DNA of 64,000 nucleotides from Thermocatellispora tengchongensis (GTDB lineage: Bacteria; Actinomycetota; Actinomycetes; Streptosporangiales; Streptosporangiaceae): assembly GCF_014202315.1 (NCBI RefSeq), contig NZ_JACHGN010000003.1, positions 372,001 to 436,000 on the forward strand. Reading direction: 5' to 3'. Every line of letters begins with the position of its first letter. Positions within the stretch are counted from its first letter, which is position 1. Shown here one piece after another: positions 63,203 to 64,000 of this stretch. Under the pieces are notes generated by a model, which did no database searches, was not told the DNA's origin, and worked only from the letters and a program-made list of their open reading frames with translations. Position numbers and translations under genes: made by a program.

Positions 63203-63217
63203 GTTCGATAATCGAAC
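63203..63217. promoter_or_regulatory. Palindrome at the molybdoenzyme promoter
   Basis: GTTCGAT-A-ATCGAAC is a perfect 7-bp inverted repeat. It starts 3 nt after a possible -10 (TAGGCT, 63195-63200) and ends 18 nt before the start codon, a good position for an operator. Its core GATAAT could itself be a -10. Confidence 0.5.
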
Positions 63218-63235
63218 TCAGGATGGGGCGGCCAT

Positions 63236-64000
63236 ATGACCTGGCATCCTTCGGCGTGCGTGTTGTGCGCGAGCAACTGCGGCATCGAGATCCAGCTCGA
63301 CGGGCGGCGCCTGGCGCGCATCCGCGGTGACAAGGAGCACCCCGGGTCGCAGGGCTACACCTGTGAGAAGGCGCTGCGCCTGGACCACTACCAGAACGGC
63401 GCCCGGCTCACCCATCCGTTGCGCCGCACGCCCGGCGGCGGCTTCGAGCGTGTCGGGTGGGATGTCGCCATCGCCGAGGTCGCGCGGCGGCTGCTGGAGG
63501 TGCGCGACGCGCACGGCGGGGAGACGATCTTCTACTACGGCGGCGGCGGGCAGGGCAACCACCTCGGCGGCTCGTACGCCGGCGCCACCATGCGGGCGCT
63601 CGGCGCGCGCTACCGGTCCAACGCGCTGGCCCAGGAGAAGACCGGGCTGTTCTGGGTCTCCGACCGGATGTTCGGCAACGTCGCCTTCGGGGACATGGAG
63701 CACTGCGAGGTCGCGCTCTTCGTGGGCAAGAACCCCTGGCAGTCCCACGGTTTCCCGCGCGCCAGGCCCACCCTGCGCGAGATCGCCCGCGACCCCGGCC
63801 GGTGCCTCATCGTGATCGACCCGCGCCGTACCGAGACCGCGGAGATCGCCGACATCCACCTGCGGCCCCGGCCCGGCACCGACGCCTGGCTGCTCGCCGC
63901 GCTGAACGCCGTGCTCGTCCAGGAGGACCTGCTGGACCACGCCTTCCTCGCCGCGCACGCGGAAGGGCTGGACGAGGTGCGCGCCGCGCTGGGCGAGGTG
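63236..64000 (+). CDS. Molybdopterin oxidoreductase, N-terminal part (cut by window edge)
   Basis: First 255 codons of a Mo/W-bisMGD enzyme related to formate dehydrogenase, nitrate reductase and biotin-sulfoxide-type oxidoreductases. The N-terminal 4Fe-4S cluster motif is CVLCASNCGIE with a fourth Cys in GYTCEKA (Cys8, 11, 15, 43). The molybdopterin domain follows (FYYGGGGQGNH, VALFVGKNPWQSHG, LIVIDPRRTETAEIADIHLRPRPGTD). There is no Tat signal, so it is cytoplasmic. Exact substrate cannot be told from this part. Confidence 0.87.
   Translation, partial: MTWHPSACVLCASNCGIEIQLDGRRLARIRGDKEHPGSQGYTCEKALRLDHYQNGARLTHPLRRTPGGGFERVGWDVAIAEVARRLLEVRDAHGGETIFYYGGGGQGNHLGGSYAGATMRALGARYRSNALAQEKTGLFWVSDRMFGNVAFGDMEHCEVALFVGKNPWQSHGFPRARPTLREIARDPGRCLIVIDPRRTETAEIADIHLRPRPGTDAWLLAALNAVLVQEDLLDHAFLAAHAEGLDEVRAALGEV

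Noticed and set aside
63201-63220. GGTTCGATAATCG resembling a tRNA T-arm
   Set aside because: No acceptor, D or anticodon arms around it; it is better explained as a palindromic operator.

Overview
The window is 64 kb of very GC-rich DNA with dense genes, strong G/C bias at third codon positions, many GTG and a few TTG starts, ATGA/GTGA stop-start overlaps and several apparently leaderless genes. It comes from a filamentous actinomycete. The gene content (methylmalonyl-CoA mutase, F420-type LLM oxidoreductase, HspR-type operator at lon, glutamate-cysteine ligase of the EgtA type, many secreted hydrolases) fits Streptosporangiaceae or a relative, but the family-level placement is inference. 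I see no tRNA, rRNA, CRISPR array, insertion sequence or phage. The region reads as chromosomal.

Layout. 1-5.4 kb: edge of a regulator gene, a peptide-type ABC importer (binding protein and two permeases, no ATPase) and a GAP-family membrane protein. 5.4-9.9 kb: a minus-strand operon of three peptidases (C39, S9, M20). 10-18.4 kb: amidase, AAA ATPase, mtnA, a PGRP-type amidase, a DUF2278/lamin-tail protein, an adenosine deaminase-like enzyme and a glutamate-cysteine ligase. 18.5-23.5 kb: mutA-mutB-meaB operon with a strong terminator. 24-30 kb: PAP2 phosphatase, acyl-CoA ligase with a divergent TetR regulator and a double palindromic operator, an ABC-F protein with a long leader, and a lipoprotein. 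30-39 kb: mostly enzymes (kinase-like, methyltransferase, LLM oxidoreductase, alcohol dehydrogenase, SnoaL-like, M20, HAD, Nudix, ArfB), plus one internally deleted hydrolase pseudogene. 39-46 kb: lipase-like hydrolase, PhoD phosphatase, FG-GAP protein, P450 and MFS exporter.

46.4-50.5 kb holds the least understood system: the STM4015-STM4013-STM4012-STM4011 cassette. It encodes a leucine-rich-repeat-like protein, an alkaline-phosphatase-superfamily hydrolase and two radical SAM enzymes. The usual STM4014 partner is absent, and a 63-bp imperfect duplication sits where it would be expected. A convergent two-gene unit (small beta-rich protein plus a DUF6745-type protein) follows immediately. 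52-60 kb: heme oxygenase with a TetR regulator and operators, secreted and membrane proteins, a gene-poor lower-GC stretch, and a NarL/DesK-type two-component system. 60-64 kb: Lon protease under a HAIR/HspR-type operator and the start of a molybdopterin oxidoreductase.

A recurring oddity is short tandem duplication exactly at gene ends, including arrays that repeat a stop codon with a period not divisible by three, so that all reading frames are closed.
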